Positions 1 through 7,220 of a stretch of DNA of 14,124 bases are shown in pieces (position 1 is the stretch's first letter; each line of letters begins with the position of its first letter). Origin of the DNA: Poindextera sp035295705 (GTDB lineage Bacteria; Pseudomonadota; Alphaproteobacteria; Caulobacterales; Caulobacteraceae); assembly GCA_035295705.1 (NCBI GenBank), contig DATGIN010000273.1, forward strand, positions 1-14,124, read 5' to 3'. The position numbers were made by a program, and so were the translations under genes. A model generated the notes under the pieces. That model was given only the letters and a program-made list of their open reading frames with translations. It was not told the origin of the DNA and searched no databases.

Positions 1-813
1 GACGAGCTCCAGCGGACGTTGGACGAGATCGACAGCCTTCACCCTGGCTGGGTCGACTTCGTCCGCGATCCGGCCGCGGGGAGGCCGGAGGGTTGGGCGA
101 CAACGGAAACGGACCGGCGGCGGGTCCGATTTCCATTCCGAGGCGAGCAACTTAACCGCAACACCCTGCATCCCGAACTGAGGCGTTTCGCGTCCATCAT
201 GGCCGGGGGCAATCCGATTGTTTGCGAGCAATCGGACCTGAGCTTGAAGAGCTTCGGTCATCCGGCCGACCAAGAGCAGCACATGCACTGTGATTACGGC
301 AATCACACGCTGACTTACCCGCCAGACCTGCCGCAATACTGGCAGACAGCCTATCTCTTGTACTACACCGATGTCGACGAAGACCTCGCTCCCACAGCCG
401 TGTGCTCGAAGAAGCGCTATCCGGAGCGCATCCTGTCGCCCACGGTCTACAGCCCCGAAGCGAGACCCGCCTTATACGAAAATGAGGTCAAGGTGACCGT
501 GCCGGGCGGATCGGTGCTGGCCTACAGCATGCGCACTTTCCATCGCGGAACGAAATTCAAGCGCGAAGGCGGACGGCTGGGCCACTTCATCACCTACTCG
601 CCGGCCGGATGTCCTTGGGTCGGGATCGTCGGCTGGCCGGAGCAGGCCGTCTACCGCTCGTTCCGCCGGTGGATCGAAGCGGCGACCCTGGAAGAGCGGG
701 AGCTTTTGGGCTTTCCGGCGCCTGGCCATCCGTACTGGACCGAGGAGACCCTAGACGGCGTGGCCGCGCGCTATCCAGGGATGGACATGTCCCCCTACAG
801 ATCCGGCGTCTGA
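1..813 (+). CDS. PhyH-type Fe(II)/2-oxoglutarate dioxygenase, 5'-truncated
   Basis: The reading frame is open from the first base of the window, so the true start lies upstream; a TTG at 19 is in frame but has no visible ribosome binding site. The 270 visible residues carry the facial triad of phytanoyl-CoA dioxygenase-like proteins. Numbered from base 1, an H-x-D motif is at His96/Asp98, the distal His is at 181 in 'TFHRGT', and Arg192 is the likely 2-oxoglutarate carboxylate anchor. Such enzymes hydroxylate or otherwise oxidise a small organic substrate with O2 and 2-oxoglutarate in the cytosol. The substrate cannot be told; it need not be phytanoyl-CoA. The C-terminal third is rich in Trp, Arg and Glu. 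The gene is about 57% GC over 181-420 (137 of 240 bases), clearly lower than the genes after it, which may mean recent transfer. A SnoaL-like gene follows after 26 nt on the same strand. The family call is firm, the specificity is not. Confidence 0.8.
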   Translation, partial: DELQRTLDEIDSLHPGWVDFVRDPAAGRPEGWATTETDRRRVRFPFRGEQLNRNTLHPELRRFASIMAGGNPIVCEQSDLSLKSFGHPADQEQHMHCDYGNHTLTYPPDLPQYWQTAYLLYYTDVDEDLAPTAVCSKKRYPERILSPTVYSPEARPALYENEVKVTVPGGSVLAYSMRTFHRGTKFKREGGRLGHFITYSPAGCPWVGIVGWPEQAVYRSFRRWIEAATLEERELLGFPAPGHPYWTEETLDGVAARYPGMDMSPYRSGV

Positions 814-825
814 CCTAAGTTCCGC

Positions 826-833
826 GGGAGGAG
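826..833 (+). promoter_or_regulatory. Shine-Dalgarno site of the SnoaL-like gene
   Basis: GGGAGGAG lies 6 nt before the ATG at 840. It is one of the strongest ribosome binding sites in the window and fixes the start of the SnoaL-like gene. Confidence 0.75.
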
Positions 834-839
834 AATCGG

Positions 840-1385
840 ATGTCCGGCCACGACCTCGCCGCCCTTTGGGAGGCGCACTGCCGCTGCGAGTTCGAGATCC
901 GCGACGTGGACGCCACCATGGCCACCATGACGCCCGACCCGTACGTCAATCATGTGCCGACCATGACCGGCGGCGTGGGCCACGACCAGCTGAAGCGCTT
1001 CTACAAGCACCACTTCATCGGCGCCAATCCGCCGGACACGGAACGCGTGCCGGTCAGCCGCACGGTGGGCGCCGACCAGATCGTCGACGAGATGCTGTTC
1101 CGGTTCACCCACACCTGCGAAGTGGATTGGATGCTCCCCGGCGTGGCGCCGACAGGCAAGCGGGTCGAGGTCCCGCTCGTCGCCATCGTCCGCTTCGACG
1201 ACGGTCGGGTTGCGCACGAGCACATCTACTGGGATCAGGCCTCCGTGCTCGTGCAGGTGGGCCTGTTGGACCCAGCGCGCCTGCCGGTGGCGGGCGCGGC
1301 CACCGCGCGAAAGGTGCTGGATCCGACCCTCCCCAGCAACGAGCTCATGCCGCGCTGGGCCGCCAGCGCGGCCAGGCCCGTCTGA
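840..1385 (+). CDS. SnoaL-like / NTF2-fold protein
   Basis: This 181-residue protein resembles the SnoaL-like polyketide-cyclase domain of the NTF2 fold, also found attached to or beside dienelactone-hydrolase-type enzymes. Recognisable stretches are 'YVNHVPTMTGG' near residues 38-48, 'HHFIGANPPDT', the 'DWMLPG...PTGKRVEVP' segment near 97-112, and 'VAHEHIYWDQASVLVQ' near 123-138, followed by a C-terminal tail. The fold is a cone-shaped alpha+beta barrel with a hydrophobic pocket. Members act as small-molecule isomerases, cyclases or hydrolases, and many have no known role. The protein is probably cytosolic, as no signal peptide is visible. It follows the dioxygenase by 26 nt and precedes an unrecognised gene by 16 nt, so the three are likely cotranscribed. 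It could be a tailoring enzyme acting on the dioxygenase product, which is inference only. Confidence 0.75.
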   Translation: MSGHDLAALWEAHCRCEFEIRDVDATMATMTPDPYVNHVPTMTGGVGHDQLKRFYKHHFIGANPPDTERVPVSRTVGADQIVDEMLFRFTHTCEVDWMLPGVAPTGKRVEVPLVAIVRFDDGRVAHEHIYWDQASVLVQVGLLDPARLPVAGAATARKVLDPTLPSNELMPRWAASAARPV

Positions 1386-1401
1386 GGCGGCTGCGGGGCT
1401 G

Positions 1402-1791
1402 ATGAGCGATAGAGCGGACCGCGGGAGTCAGCCGGCGCCATACTGGGTTCGGTTCCGGGCCCACTACTATCTTGCGCGGCGGATCCAGCGACAGAGCCCT
1501 TGGCAGGCCCTCGCCACCGCGTTCGCGGCTTCGCGGGCGCGTCACTACGGCCGATCCACGCGCAAGCCAAGCGAGGCGCTGGTCAGGATCGCCGCCGACG
1601 GCACGCTGTGGGAGCTGACGGACGCGGAGAAGGCTTACGTCGACAAAGACTTCTCGCCCTTCGACGGCGCCCGCCCAAACATCAAGTCGAAGTATCAGGA
1701 CCGCACCGCACTCGGCGACATCAGCGGATTCATCGATCGCGACAAGGCTCCGCCCGGGATGCCCGTCAGCCCCGCTTCCAAGCCCAGCTGA
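1402..1791 (+). CDS. unrecognised 129-residue protein
   Basis: I do not recognise this family. The ATG at 1402 lies 16 nt after the SnoaL-like stop, with a weak G-rich stretch upstream as ribosome binding site. The N-terminal half is basic and aromatic (Tyr, Arg, His, Ala; for example 'FRAHYYLARRIQRQSPW') and could form one or two amphipathic helices. The middle holds a short beta-like stretch 'EALVRIAADGTLWELTDAE'. It is followed by 'FSPFDGARPNIKSKY', a Gly/Pro/Asp-rich segment that looks like a conserved motif. The tail is rich in Pro and Ser. There is no signal peptide, membrane segment or cysteine cluster. Its GC content matches the SnoaL-like gene (43 of 60 bases at 1561-1620). The gene probably shares a transcript with the two genes upstream and is the last gene before a convergent operon 35 nt away. 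Confidence 0.65.
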   Translation: MSDRADRGSQPAPYWVRFRAHYYLARRIQRQSPWQALATAFAASRARHYGRSTRKPSEALVRIAADGTLWELTDAEKAYVDKDFSPFDGARPNIKSKYQDRTALGDISGFIDRDKAPPGMPVSPASKPS

Positions 1792-1826
1792 AGTCTTCTC
1801 CGACGCGGTTCGTTCGAGAGCGGCGG

Positions 1827-3350
1827 CTAAGGCGCTGGCTCGGCGAGGTAGCGCTGGCGCACGTGGCGCTTGTAGGCGTCGGCGGAGAGCGGCGCGCCGG
1901 TCGCATCCGCGACCAGGGTGGCGAAATCGACCAGGCTCGCCCGGGCGTGCACGTTCGGCTTCACCCAGGCGAAGTAGGCGGTGAAGTCACCGCGTCGCAG
2001 GCCCTCGAGGATGGCAGGGCTGTCGGCGGTCGCCCGCTCGAAGAGCTGGGCGGCCAGCATCGAGCCCATGGCGTAGTTGGGGAAGTAGCCGAGCAGGCCG
2101 CCGGCCCAGTGGATGTCTTGCAGGCAGCCGTGCTCGAGGTCGGGCGGCGTGCGGCCGAACATCTTCGTGAACATCTCGTCCCAGGCGGTCGGGATGTCGG
2201 CGACCTGAAGGTCGCCCTTGAGCAACGCCTGTTCGAGCCGGTAGCGCAGGATCACGTGCAGCGGATATGAGATCTCGTCCGCCTCGACGCGGACGTAGCC
2301 GTCGTCGAGCCGCCGCCAATTGTTGAGGACGTTTGGAAACGCCCAGACAGCGGCGTCGCCGCCCAATTCTTCGGCCATGAGCGGCGCAAGGAAGGAGAGG
2401 AACTCGAGGCTCCGTCCGGCCACCATCTCCAGCGACAGCGACTGGCTCTCGTGCACGGTCATGCCGCGCGCCTCGCCGGCGGGCTTGAACGCGAGGGCCC
2501 TGGGCAGGTTGTACTCGTACATCGAATGCCCCGCTTCATGCAGCGAGGCGTGGATGGAGAAGGCGACGTTTTCGACGTCGTAGCGGGTGGTGAAGCGCAC
2601 GTCGCCCGGGCTGTGCGGCGCCGAGAACGGGTGCGGCGCCTGGTCGATGCGGAAATGGTCGGGGTCGTGGCCCACCGCGATCGCAAGGCGGTGCGAAAGC
2701 GACGCTTGCCTGTCGACGGCGACCGGCGGGAACGGCGTGGGCGCCGGCCAACTCGCCTGGCGTTCGCGAACCTCGGCGATCAGCGGCGGCAGGAACGCGG
2801 CGAGGTCGGCGAAGATCGGGTCGATCAGCGCTTCCGAGACCCCGGGGTCGTAGGCGTCGAGCAGGGCGCCGTAGAGCGTCGTTCCCAGCGCCTCGGCCTT
2901 CGCCTGCGCGATTTCGCGGACGATGCCGAGCAGCTCAGCGAACGGTCCGGCGAACGCCGCAAAGTCGTTCTCCGGCTTGGCGCGGGCCCAGATCGCCTGC
3001 AGCTGGGCGGCGATGCGGGCCCTGGCCGCCTGCAAATCCTTGGGCGGAGCGGCCGCATGCACCCAGCGGCGACGCATCTCGCGCACGTCCGCCTGCTCGT
3101 CCGGCTCGAGCGCGGCGGCCATCGCTTCAGCGTCGGCGATCTCGTCGGCGGCGGCCTGCGAGCCAATCAAGTCGACGGAGACCTCGGTCAGGGCCGCCAT
3201 CTGCTCGCCCCGCGCCCAGGCGCCGCCGCGCGGCATGTGGGTCTGGGCGTCCCAACCGAGGATCGACTGGGCGCCGGCGAGCTTGCCGGCCAGCTGAAAG
3301 CGGTGAGATACGCGGGTGTAGGGGTCCTGGCGGGCGACGGGCGCGTCCAT
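1827..3350 (-). CDS. M32 family metallocarboxypeptidase (carboxypeptidase Taq type)
   Basis: This is a 507-residue protein, the usual length for M32 (about 500). All hallmark motifs are present: HPF and D-x-R-x-T ('GDVRFTT') before the active site, the zinc motif H271-E-A-G-H275, the third ligand Glu301 in 'HESQS', 'VRVEAD' (the I/V-R-x-x-A-D motif), and 'GCLQDIHW' (G-x-x-Q-D-x-H-W). Glu272 is the expected catalytic base. M32 enzymes remove C-terminal residues one at a time from peptides, with broad specificity but little action on Pro; they are cytosolic dimers with a narrow groove. The ATG at 3350 begins just 8 nt after the stop of the oxidoreductase upstream. A GGAGGG stretch lies about 12 nt before it, rather far. 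The frame stays open far upstream across the neighbouring gene, but that extension is antisense-like low-complexity sequence and not part of the protein. Confidence 0.95.
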   Translation of the reverse strand: MDAPVARQDPYTRVSHRFQLAGKLAGAQSILGWDAQTHMPRGGAWARGEQMAALTEVSVDLIGSQAAADEIADAEAMAAALEPDEQADVREMRRRWVHAAAPPKDLQAARARIAAQLQAIWARAKPENDFAAFAGPFAELLGIVREIAQAKAEALGTTLYGALLDAYDPGVSEALIDPIFADLAAFLPPLIAEVRERQASWPAPTPFPPVAVDRQASLSHRLAIAVGHDPDHFRIDQAPHPFSAPHSPGDVRFTTRYDVENVAFSIHASLHEAGHSMYEYNLPRALAFKPAGEARGMTVHESQSLSLEMVAGRSLEFLSFLAPLMAEELGGDAAVWAFPNVLNNWRRLDDGYVRVEADEISYPLHVILRYRLEQALLKGDLQVADIPTAWDEMFTKMFGRTPPDLEHGCLQDIHWAGGLLGYFPNYAMGSMLAAQLFERATADSPAILEGLRRGDFTAYFAWVKPNVHARASLVDFATLVADATGAPLSADAYKRHVRQRYLAEPAP

Positions 3351-3358
3351 GGCTTGGC

Positions 3359-4525
3359 TCAACCCTCCACGGCAAAGGTTAGTCCGGCGTTTTTCTGAAG
3401 GCGTGCGATCAGCGCGTCGCCCATCGCCGATGCCGTTGTCCAGCAGCCGCCCGGGGTGCGCGTGCGCGGGACATCGCGCACGAGGCAGACAGCGCTCTCG
3501 CCCAGCATCTTGGCGGTCGAGCCATAGCCGGGGTCCATGTCGCCCTTGACCGAACAGCGGACCGTGCGGCCGTCGCCCGCCTCGGCCATGACCAGGATGT
3601 CGTAGAAGCCGTTCTCGCGCTCCTCCTTGGTCGGCCCCTCGCCCGGCTGCGGCATCGGCGCCTGGCCAAAGGCGAAGCCGCCAGGCGGCGGACCGTCCTC
3701 GGCCGGCGGCCCGTCGACCATCAGCATCTCGTCGTATTGAAGGTCGCGGCCCCAAGGAAAACCGAGCAGCATGTTCGAGCGGTGCACGGCCTTCGAGTTG
3801 ATCGCCGCCATCATCCAGGGCGCCACCCAAGAACCGGCGGCCTTGTCCTCGTAGGCAGTCTCGCCGTCCGGCTGCTTCGGGCCCGCGAAGCCCGGCGTGA
3901 GCGCGAACGGATCGGCCATCTGCGCGCCAATGCTGGGGTCCTTCTGCATGGCCGCCATACTCGCCATGCCGCTCGCCAACGTGCCTCCGGAGAGGCCGCC
4001 CTGCATGCCGCGGACCCTGGCGCGCACCCGCGGCGCCGCCGCGCCGAAGCGGCGCTTGGCCTCCTCTTCGGCAAAGAGGACGCCGAGGTCGAAGGGGATC
4101 GAGTCGAAGCCGCAGGAGAAGACGATGCGTGCGCCGGAGATCTTCGCACTCGCCTCGTTCGCGGCGATCATTTTCGCGATCCAATGCGACTCGCCGGTGA
4201 GATCGACGTAGTCGCACCCCGCCTCCGCGCAGGCGGCGACCAAGCTGTCGCCGTATAGCTGGTATGGGCCGACGGTCGTGATCACGGCCTTGGCGGACTT
4301 GGCCATCGCAGCCAGCGAGGCGGGGTCCTGGGCGTCGGCAACGACGACGGGCAGGGTATCGGGTGCGCCGATTTCGCCTCGCACTTCCTCGAGCTTGGCC
4401 CGGCTCCGGCCCGCCATCGCCCAGGCGAGGTCGCCAGCGGCGCCATAGGTCTTCAGGAGGTGCGCTGCGACCAGCCGCCCGGTGTACCCGGTCGCGCCGT
4501 AGGCGACGATGTCGTACTGGGCCAT
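3359..4525 (-). CDS. saccharopine-dehydrogenase-like NAD(P)-binding oxidoreductase
   Basis: This 388-residue protein has a Rossmann dinucleotide-binding site right at its start, 'GATGYTG' (residues 10-16, G-x-x-G-x-x-G). It also has the family signatures 'VGPYQLYG', 'CDYVDLTGE' and 'SCGFDSIPFDLG', as in SCCPDH-like proteins and mycobacterial trans-acting enoyl reductases. It is not a lysine-pathway saccharopine dehydrogenase in the strict sense, and its substrate is unknown. A role in lipid or ketone reduction is possible. The middle (about residues 235-300) is rich in Pro and Gly and probably forms the substrate domain. The start at 4525 is preferred over in-frame codons further upstream because AGAGGAA lies about 6 nt before it. 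The gene is first in a two-gene operon with the M32 peptidase, 8 nt apart, and is transcribed divergently from the OPT transporter. Confidence 0.88.
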   Translation of the reverse strand: MAQYDIVAYGATGYTGRLVAAHLLKTYGAAGDLAWAMAGRSRAKLEEVRGEIGAPDTLPVVVADAQDPASLAAMAKSAKAVITTVGPYQLYGDSLVAACAEAGCDYVDLTGESHWIAKMIAANEASAKISGARIVFSCGFDSIPFDLGVLFAEEEAKRRFGAAAPRVRARVRGMQGGLSGGTLASGMASMAAMQKDPSIGAQMADPFALTPGFAGPKQPDGETAYEDKAAGSWVAPWMMAAINSKAVHRSNMLLGFPWGRDLQYDEMLMVDGPPAEDGPPPGGFAFGQAPMPQPGEGPTKEERENGFYDILVMAEAGDGRTVRCSVKGDMDPGYGSTAKMLGESAVCLVRDVPRTRTPGGCWTTASAMGDALIARLQKNAGLTFAVEG

Positions 4526-4592
4526 GTCGCTTCCTCTTCGCACGCCGGGCGTATAGCGCCGGACCCTTCCAGCCTGCCGCGGCGGCGGTCAA

Positions 4593-4605
4593 GCCTGGGC
4601 CAGGC
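4593..4605. repeat. small inverted repeat in the divergent intergenic region
   Basis: GCCTG-GGC-CAGGC forms a 5-bp perfect stem with a 3-nt centre in the 146-bp gap between the oxidoreductase (- strand) and the transporter (+ strand). It could be an operator half-site pair or chance in GC-rich DNA. The gap must hold promoters for both directions, but I find no convincing -35/-10 pair. Confidence 0.25.
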
Positions 4606-4648
4606 GCCCATCATCGGCTAGGAGTTGCCGGCGGGAAGGGGACTAGCG

Positions 4649-4672
4649 ATGCGTACTCGGACGATCGCCTGA
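4649..4672 (+). promoter_or_regulatory. possible seven-codon leader ORF before the OPT transporter
   Basis: An ATG at 4649, six bases after AAGGGGA (4636-4642), opens a short frame reading MRTRTIA. It stops at TGA 4670-4672, and the last A of that stop is the first base of the transporter's ATG (TGATG). The transporter ATG has no good ribosome binding site of its own. This layout would couple transporter translation to the leader. Alternatively a one-base error joins the two frames, or the overlap is chance. Confidence 0.35.
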
Positions 4673-6492
4673 TGGCCGAGGCGTTAGCGGACGCCCCCGG
4701 GATGGTGGCCACAGCCAAGCCGCGGGGCGCCGAGCTGACCTGGCAATCGCTGGCCGCCGGCGCGCTGGTCGCCGCCGTGATGGGCTCCGCCTACCCGTAC
4801 ATGGTGCTGAAGCTGGGGTTCGGGCCGAACGTCTCCATCGTCTCGGCCTTCTTCGGCTTCATCCTGCTCAGCATCATCGCCCGCAAGGGCTACGACCGCT
4901 GGCGCAACAATATCGTGCAAACCGCCGGCACGTCGGCGGCGCAGACCGCATTCATGTGCGGCGTGCTGGCGGCGTTCGACATGCTCCGCTCGTCCAAGGT
5001 GGTGCGTTTCACCCTGGACCCGAGCCCGTTGCAGGTCTTCGTCTGGCTGACCACGGCCTCTCTGCTCGGGGTGCTGCTGGCCGCGCCTATGCGCCGGCAC
5101 TTCGTGGTCGACGAGAAGCTCGCCTATCCGGACGGGATGGCTGCGGCCGAAACCCTGATGGTGCTCGATCCTCGCCATGGGGCGGAGTCGCAGTCAGAGG
5201 CCGGCCGCGCGCTTGCGCGGCGCGCCGCCACGGTGCTCGGCGTGGGCATGCTGGCGTCCGGCCTCATCATGCTGCTCCGCGCCGACGCCCACATCTTTGG
5301 CCTCATTCCCGAAGGCTGGGCGCCGGGCGCGCTGGCGCTCGGCGCCGCCGGCGCGGCCTTCAGTCTCTCCGCGATGGGCGTGGGCGCCGCCTACAGCCTC
5401 TTGAGCGTCGGGTCCGGGATGTTGGTGGGCCTGCGAATCAATACCTGGATGCTGGCCGGGTGCATCCTCGGCTGGATCGTCGCGCCCTATCTCCTTGTCA
5501 CCCACGGTGTGGTCGAAAACCAGCCGACCCGCCTGCACGTGCTCTACTGGGTGATGTGGCCGGGGGTGGCGATGATGATGGCCGGCGGCCTCGCCTCGCT
5601 CTTCCTGCGCTGGCGCATGCTCATCGAAGCGTTCCGGGGCCTCGCCGGCGCCGGGAGGGGCAGCGAGGAGTTTCCGGTTCTCTGGGTGGCGATCGGAGCG
5701 GCTGTGCTCGCCGCGGCGCTTTGCGCCATCCAGCGCGCCTTCTTCGGATTGCCGGTCTGGTTAAGCGCGGTCGCCATCGCCCTCTCCGTGCCGCTCATGC
5801 TCGTAGGGTTGCGGGCGCTCGGCGAGACCAACTGGGGCCCGATCGGGCCACTCTCCAACCTTATGCAAGGGCTGTTCGCGCTGATCGCGCCCGGCAATGC
5901 GCTCGCCAACGTCATGGGCAGCGCGACGACCGGGACTATCGCGGTCACGTCCGAAGGCCTGATGCAGGACTACAAGGCCGGCCACGTGGTCGGCTCGACG
6001 CCCCGGTCGATGACTATCGCCCAGTTGATCGGCGCGCCGATCGGCGCGGCGGCGCTTGCGATCACCTACCCCGCCTTGGTGAGGACGTACGGCATCGTCG
6101 GCGAGCACGCGCAGTTGGCCGCGCCCGGATCGCGCCGGACAGCGGCGCTGGTCGAGCTCTTAGGCGGCGGCTTCGACAAGATCTCCCACTCGGCGCTGAT
6201 CGCCGTCGGCGTCGCCGCCGCGCTCGGCGTCGTCTTCGCGATCGCCGAGCAGCGCCCGGCCTTGCGCCGCTGGACCCCATCCCCGACCGGCCTCGGGCTG
6301 GGTATCCTTCTGCCGTTCAGCTCGGTGATGTCGCTCTTCATCGGGGGCGTCGCCGGCGCCATCTGGCAGGTGCGCGCTCCCGGCTCGGCCCAGCGCTACC
6401 TGATCCCGCTGGCCTCGGGCCTCATCGCCGGCGAGGCGATGATCGCGGTCCTTGTGCCGGTGCTGCTCGCGCTCGGCCTTGGCCACGGCTGA
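4672..6492 (+). CDS. OPT family oligopeptide (or metal-chelate) transporter
   Basis: This 606-residue protein is almost entirely hydrophobic, with roughly 14-16 membrane segments, as expected for proton-coupled OPT carriers of the inner membrane. Family marks are 'NNIVQTAGTSAAQ' (79-91), 'YPDGMAAAE' (152-160), 'GETNWGPIGPLSN' near 385-397, and 'LMQDYKAGHVVGSTPRS' (430-446), which is typical of the second half. Bacterial members import small peptides; plant and yeast relatives also carry glutathione or metal-nicotianamine complexes, so the cargo is not certain. The ATG at 4672 is the first plausible start in frame. ATG 4702 is an alternative but would shorten the cytosolic tail. No ribosome binding site lies near either, which makes coupling to the short leader ORF attractive. 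GrpB follows after 5 nt. It is transcribed divergently from an operon that encodes a carboxypeptidase, which fits peptide uptake and breakdown. Confidence 0.92.
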   Translation: MAEALADAPGMVATAKPRGAELTWQSLAAGALVAAVMGSAYPYMVLKLGFGPNVSIVSAFFGFILLSIIARKGYDRWRNNIVQTAGTSAAQTAFMCGVLAAFDMLRSSKVVRFTLDPSPLQVFVWLTTASLLGVLLAAPMRRHFVVDEKLAYPDGMAAAETLMVLDPRHGAESQSEAGRALARRAATVLGVGMLASGLIMLLRADAHIFGLIPEGWAPGALALGAAGAAFSLSAMGVGAAYSLLSVGSGMLVGLRINTWMLAGCILGWIVAPYLLVTHGVVENQPTRLHVLYWVMWPGVAMMMAGGLASLFLRWRMLIEAFRGLAGAGRGSEEFPVLWVAIGAAVLAAALCAIQRAFFGLPVWLSAVAIALSVPLMLVGLRALGETNWGPIGPLSNLMQGLFALIAPGNALANVMGSATTGTIAVTSEGLMQDYKAGHVVGSTPRSMTIAQLIGAPIGAAALAITYPALVRTYGIVGEHAQLAAPGSRRTAALVELLGGGFDKISHSALIAVGVAAALGVVFAIAEQRPALRRWTPSPTGLGLGILLPFSSVMSLFIGGVAGAIWQVRAPGSAQRYLIPLASGLIAGEAMIAVLVPVLLALGLGHG

Positions 6493-6497
6493 CGCGC

Positions 6498-7022
6498 GTG
6501 AACGGCCCTCCGCCCGTCGTCATCGCGCCCTACGATCCGGCCTGGCCGGCCATGTTCGAGTCGGAGCGGGCGCTGATCGCGCGGGTCCTGGCGCCATGGG
6601 CGGAGGGCCCCATCGAGCACATCGGCAGCACGTCCGCGCCCGGCCTCCCGGCCAAGCCGATCATCGACATCATGGGCGGCGTTCGCGACCTCGCGTCGTC
6701 GCGCCCGGCGATCGAGGCGTTGAAGGCCCTGAGCTACTGCTACTTCGAGTACAAAGCGGACGTGATGCACTGGTTCTGCAAGCCGAGCGACCAGCTGCGC
6801 ACCCACCACCTGCACCTCGTGCCGTACGGGAGCTTGGTCTGGCGCGAGCGGATCGCCTTTCGCGGTCGCCTACGCGCAGATGCGACGCTGCGCGAGGCCT
6901 ATTGCGCCTTGAAGCTTCGCCTGGCCGCCGAGTTCCGCGACGATCGCGAGGCCTACACCGAGGCGAAGAGCGACTTCATCGCCGCAGCGCTGGCTCAGAA
7001 CACGCCGGGGCCGATGCGATAG
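6498..7022 (+). CDS. GrpB/UPF0157 family protein (nucleotidyltransferase fold)
   Basis: This 174-residue protein has the family's N-terminal block 'VVIAPYDPAWPAMFESE', the core 'IEHIGSTSAPGLPAKPIIDI' (about residues 36-55) and the later 'THHLHLVPYGSLVW' and 'IAFRGRLRAD' segments. The core resembles a nucleotidyltransferase fold (G-S-T plus a downstream Asp). A few family members are linked to CoA or antibiotic chemistry, but for most, including this one, the reaction is unknown. The start is probably GTG 6498, five bases after the transporter stop, with translation coupled to it; the ribosome binding site is weak. The next in-frame ATG, inside the first conserved block, would cut into the domain. 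It forms an operon with the OPT gene. Confidence 0.9.
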   Translation: MNGPPPVVIAPYDPAWPAMFESERALIARVLAPWAEGPIEHIGSTSAPGLPAKPIIDIMGGVRDLASSRPAIEALKALSYCYFEYKADVMHWFCKPSDQLRTHHLHLVPYGSLVWRERIAFRGRLRADATLREAYCALKLRLAAEFRDDREAYTEAKSDFIAAALAQNTPGPMR

Positions 7023-7220
7023 GGCGCCTTGGCCACGTGAACGTCCCGGGCGCGAAGCCGCTCGGCCGCCCCCCAGCAACCCGCTCCGCCGCACGATCAG
7101 CACCACGTTCAGCCCGCGGCCCGCCAGCGCCTCGGCGAACGCGGCCACCAGGCCTCCCGAAGCGCCGGCGACGATCCCCCAGCCGTGCCTCTCGCGGAAC
7201 GACTCCGGCATCGAGGACAC
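7023..7220 (-). pseudogene. relic of a short-chain dehydrogenase (N-terminal piece, frameshifted)
   Basis: Read leftward from GTG 7220 or ATG 7211, the translation 'FRERHGWGIVAGASGGLV' then 'AAFAEALAGRGLNVVLIVRR' matches the Rossmann start of short-chain dehydrogenases (usual form 'TGASSGIG...FAEALAARG..VVLVARR'). Just past 'RRSGLL' the frame loses sense, but the +1 frame resumes at about 7066 with 'AERLRARDVHVAKAPYR', as expected for the next helix and strand. The switch falls at or beside a run of six C (7069-7074). The new frame stops at 6995, inside the end of grpB. The glycine motif is degraded (last Gly is Val). Only about 70 of some 250 residues remain, with no catalytic Tyr-x-x-x-Lys, so this is a dead fragment. 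Confidence 0.65.

Noticed and set aside
1792..1826. Possible terminator between the convergent unknown gene and the carboxypeptidase
   Set aside because: No stem longer than 4 bp and no T-run could be found in the 35-base gap.
2451..3398. 315-codon + strand frame opposite the carboxypeptidase
   Set aside because: It is Arg/Gly-rich shadow coding opposite a gene with all M32 motifs.
1827..4592. One continuous - strand frame of 921 codons, as if the peptidase were fused to a long N-terminal domain
   Set aside because: The part above 3350 is an off-frame reading of the oxidoreductase gene, rich in Arg and Gly with no domain pattern. The peptidase alone has the full family length.
4550..4592. 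TTGACC and GCTATAC on the - strand as a promoter for the oxidoreductase operon
   Set aside because: The boxes are 29 nt apart, far beyond normal spacing, so I do not call a promoter.
4956..6497. Long + strand frame running through the transporter gene into grpB, suggesting a larger GrpB protein
   Set aside because: It is the shadow of the transporter in another frame, Arg-rich and without family marks. GrpB homology begins right at GTG 6498.
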